Assembly: GCA_963746605.1 (NCBI GenBank)
Contig: CAVVCH010000042.1
Location: 1-64,000 of the forward strand
Length of the DNA stretch: 64,000 bases
Direction of reading: 5' to 3'
Origin: CAVQSS01 sp963746605
Lineage (GTDB): Bacteria; Desulfobacterota; RBG-13-43-22
Notes under the pieces: generated by a model
Databases searched by the model: none
Told to the model about the DNA's origin: nothing
What the model saw: the letters and a program-made list of their open reading frames with translations, nothing else
Program-made: the position numbers and the translations under genes
Shown here: positions 61,719 to 64,000 of the stretch, one piece after another
How the letters are laid out: each line of letters opens with the position of its first letter
How positions within the stretch are numbered: the stretch's first letter is position 1

Positions 61719-63275
61719 GTGGAGAAAACACACCGGAGCGAACTGGAGCGGCTGGAGCGGCTGCAGGAAAAGGCCCGCCTGGGCGGCGGGATCAAGGCCA
61801 TTGAAAAGCGTCATGCCCTGGGCAAATTGACGGCCCGGGAACGATTGGGACTCCTCTTCGATCCGGGAAGCTTCGTGGAAATGAACGACCTGGCGGAAAC
61901 CCAGTCGCGCGATTTCGGCATGCAGGAAAAGAAAGTCCCGGGCGACGGCGTGGTCATCGGCTACGGAAACGTCGACGGGCGCCTGACCTTTGCCTATGCC
62001 CAGGACGCCACGGTCCTGGGTGGGTCGGTCGGCGCCATCCACGGCGAAAAGATCTGCCGCATCATGGAGGAAGCTCTGAAAGTCAAAGCCCCGCTGGTGG
62101 GTTTGAACGATTCCGGCGGGGGCCGTTTGAACGAAGGTTTTTTTGCCTCCAAAAGCGTGGCCGGCATGTTTTTCCGCAACACCGCCGCCTCGGGAGTCAT
62201 TCCCCAGATCTCCGCCATTATGGGGAGCTGCGCCGGCGTGGCCGTCTATTCCCCGGCCATCACCGATTTCATCATCATGGTCGAGAAGACCAGTCACATG
62301 ATCATCACCGGGCCGGCGGTCATCAAATCGGTGACCGGCGAGGAAGTATCCATGGAGGAATTGGGCGGTTCCAAGGTGCACAGCCAGGTCACCGGCACCG
62401 CCCATTTCGTGGCCAAGAACGATGAAGACTGCATCCGCCTGATCAAGAAACTACTCGCCTACCTGCCGGCCAGCAACGAGGAGGAACCCCCGGTGGCGCC
62501 CTGCGCGGACGACCCGGAGCGGACCGATGACACTTTGGAACAAGTCGTCCCGGCCGACTTTCGCAAGGCCTATGACATGCGCCAGGTCATTGTCCGGGTG
62601 ATCGATCAGGGGGATTTTTTCGAGATACTGCCCAAATTCGCCAAGAACATCATTATCGGGTTCGGACGCCTGGAAGGCCGGACCGTCGGTCTGGTGGCCA
62701 ACCAGCCCAAGATCTGGGCCGGAAGCCTGGATTCGGACGCCGCCGACAAGGCGGCCCGGTTCATCCGCTTCTGCGATTCTTTCAATATCCCGCTGATCAA
62801 TTTTGTGGATGTTCCCGGCTATCTCCCCGGGGTCAAGCAGGAACACGGCGGGATCATCCGCCACGGGGCCAAGATGCTGTATGCTTATGCCGAAGCCACG
62901 GTGCCGAAAATCACCCTGGCCCTCCGAAAAGAGTACGGCGGCGCCGTCATGGCCATGTGCTGCGTGGGCATGGGAGTGGATCTGATGCTGGCCTGGCCTA
63001 TCGCCCAACTGGTAGTGCTGGATACGGCCACCGCGGTGGACCTGATCTTCCGCAAGGAGATCACCGAGGCTGGGGATGCCCAAGCCTTCCGCCAGGAAAA
63101 AATCGACCAATACGATTACAAATTTTCCAACCCCTTCCATGCGGCTTCCAATATGCTGGTGGACCAGGTGATCAAGCCCAGCGAGACCCGGCCCCAGTTG
63201 ATCAAGGCCCTGCGGATGCTGCGAAAGAAGAAGAGACCGGTCCCTTTTCGGCGGCATGGGAATATTCCCCTTTAA
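61719..63275 (+). CDS. Acyl-CoA (propionyl-CoA-type) carboxylase beta subunit
   Basis: 518 residues from a GTG at 61719, with GAGGAG eight bases upstream; an ATG at 61704 would cover that site. The carboxyltransferase domains are complete: KLTARERLGLLFDPGSF near residue 41, VLGGSVGAIHGEK, GLNDSGGGRLNEG (oxyanion Gly), and FVDVPGYLPGVKQEHGGIIRHG near 365. It carries out carboxyl transfer with a biotin protein; a biotin carboxylase and BCCP are not next to it. The substrate may be propionyl-, methylmalonyl- or glutaconyl-CoA; sequence here cannot decide. Confidence 0.9.
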   Translation: MEKTHRSELERLERLQEKARLGGGIKAIEKRHALGKLTARERLGLLFDPGSFVEMNDLAETQSRDFGMQEKKVPGDGVVIGYGNVDGRLTFAYAQDATVLGGSVGAIHGEKICRIMEEALKVKAPLVGLNDSGGGRLNEGFFASKSVAGMFFRNTAASGVIPQISAIMGSCAGVAVYSPAITDFIIMVEKTSHMIITGPAVIKSVTGEEVSMEELGGSKVHSQVTGTAHFVAKNDEDCIRLIKKLLAYLPASNEEEPPVAPCADDPERTDDTLEQVVPADFRKAYDMRQVIVRVIDQGDFFEILPKFAKNIIIGFGRLEGRTVGLVANQPKIWAGSLDSDAADKAARFIRFCDSFNIPLINFVDVPGYLPGVKQEHGGIIRHGAKMLYAYAEATVPKITLALRKEYGGAVMAMCCVGMGVDLMLAWPIAQLVVLDTATAVDLIFRKEITEAGDAQAFRQEKIDQYDYKFSNPFHAASNMLVDQVIKPSETRPQLIKALRMLRKKKRPVPFRRHGNIPL

Positions 63276-63432
63276 ACCCGGGGCATCACCCGAACCGGGA
63301 GGCGACCCGCCGTGTCGTTCCGGAAATAAATATGGCAACCACAGGGGCGTTCTCCACCCCTAACGCAACGTTGAATAGCCTTCGGTCTCTTTCCCATTCA
63401 AGCTTTCTCACCCTAATGGTACCCGTCGCTCC

Positions 63433-63640
63433 TTAGATGAGGCCGAGTTCCTGCTGCTTCTCGTTCGAGGGAATACCCGTTTCAGCATCCCATCCCCGCA
63501 GCCGGTAGTATTCGGTGAGCATCTGGTCATAGCACCCTCTATCCGAGCCTTCTCCCCGGGCCGACCGGTCGCGATGGGTTCCTCCGGCAGACGGCGTGGC
63601 GGAAAATCGTCGCTCGGATATACTATCAGGAATAGATATC
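63433..63640 (-). pseudogene. C-terminal fragment of an aldehyde ferredoxin oxidoreductase family gene
   Basis: In two frames the minus strand reads DDFPPRRLPEEPIATG and then YDQMLTEYYRLRGWDAETG, IPSNEKQQELGLI with a stop, the usual end of AOR family proteins. The rest of the gene is absent and one base is missing near 63530. It is an orphan remnant of a second AOR. Limits are approximate. Confidence 0.7.
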
Positions 63641-63803
63641 TCTTGACTTCCTCCCTCAATAACCTCATATTCTGACAACATTCGCGTTTTTTCTTGTAGG
63701 AATAGAGTAGTATTTTTTTGTGGGAGCTTAGACCATGCCGACCAGGCCGACGCCAACGCTCACTCCAAAGCCAAAAATGGGCAACAGGTTATAGAAGCTG
63801 ACT

Positions 63804-64000
63804 ATGTCTGAGAGGCCTGCTCGCATAGCCAAGATTACCCGTCCGAGAATCAGGGGTGTTTTCCCGAGGGATAGGCTGTTTGGCTTGCTCGATGAAACGC
63901 GGAAATATCCGGTGACCTGGATTTCCGCCCCTGCCGGTTCCGGGAAGACGACGCTGATCGCCACCTATCTCGAGGATAAAAAGATCCCCTGCCTCTGGTA
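63804..64000 (+). CDS. MalT/LuxR-type ATP-binding transcriptional regulator (partial, 3' end outside window)
   Basis: The 65 visible residues start at ATG 63804 (MSERPARIAKITRPRIRG) and contain a P-loop in WISAPAGSGKTTLIATYL near residue 40, followed by EDKKIPCLW. This N-terminal pattern is typical of STAND-type MalT-like regulators. The regulator's LuxR HTH would lie beyond the window. No clear ribosome site is seen. Confidence 0.75.
   Translation, partial: MSERPARIAKITRPRIRGVFPRDRLFGLLDETRKYPVTWISAPAGSGKTTLIATYLEDKKIPCLW

Overview
The window looks like a chromosomal contig of an anaerobic deltaproteobacterium (Desulfobacterota; order not resolvable from sequence alone). This rests on the gene families present: a Wood-Ljungdahl methyl-branch cluster wired to an HdrA/MvhD electron-transfer complex, NfnAB transhydrogenase, aldehyde ferredoxin oxidoreductase, indolepyruvate ferredoxin oxidoreductase, rubrerythrin, acyl-CoA dehydrogenase and carboxylase genes, and two UGA-encoded selenoproteins. 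No rRNA, CRISPR array or phage is visible.

Layout. 1-3.4 kb: iorA (cut by the left edge), a 4Fe-4S protein and an FAD/NAD oxidoreductase. 3.5-5.5 kb: a hot-dog thioesterase, a small Lys-rich exported protein and a LysM-RlpA protein. 5.6-14 kb (minus): fhs, hdrA, mvhD, metV, metF, the folate half of the methyl branch plus a probable flavin-based bifurcating complex. 14.3-18.9 kb (plus): nfnA, nfnB, folE2 and a stand-alone AICAR transformylase, linking redox balance, folate supply and formyl-folate use. 19-22 kb: an HDOD-GAF protein, a lipoprotein and a NYN/OST-HTH protein. 22.3-26.9 kb (minus): a cobalamin riboswitch with terminator, followed by an ECF transporter (S, A, T) with a UbiD-type decarboxylase gene inside the operon. 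27-31.3 kb: an FmdB zinc ribbon, an MrfA-like helicase fused to an MrfB/YprB-like nuclease domain, and an enoyl-CoA hydratase. 31.5-39.2 kb: housekeeping run xerD, DHH-CBS-tRNA nucleotidyltransferase, M50 protease, trpS, scpA, scpB, rluB, then tRNA-Val(CAC).

39.4-43.3 kb is an accessory segment between tRNA-Val and a degenerate copy of the tRNA's 3' end. It carries decayed fragments and a REC-PAS histidine kinase. 43.4-48.6 kb holds a radical SAM gene, a YeiH-type transporter, a selenocysteine rhodanese, a truncated membrane-anchor ORF, a MauE/DoxX protein and a Tat-exported metallo-beta-lactamase-fold protein. 48.5-52.2 kb is scrambled: a duplicated gene end, a small histidine kinase, a broken beta-lactamase-type gene, a four-helix-bundle suffix protein and an AcfC-like binding protein. 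52.2-59 kb: phosphoesterase, SRPBCC protein, rubrerythrin, AOR, TusA-like protein and a sigma-54 activator. 59-64 kb: an exported Gly-rich protein, acyl-CoA dehydrogenase, acyl-CoA carboxylase beta chain, an AOR C-terminal remnant and the start of a MalT/LuxR-type regulator cut by the right edge.

Quality caveat: at least ten otherwise intact genes are split by single-base indels, most of them one extra base in a short mononucleotide run. I give full-length gene extents and say where each break lies. The pattern looks more like sequence error than gene decay, but raw reads are needed to decide.
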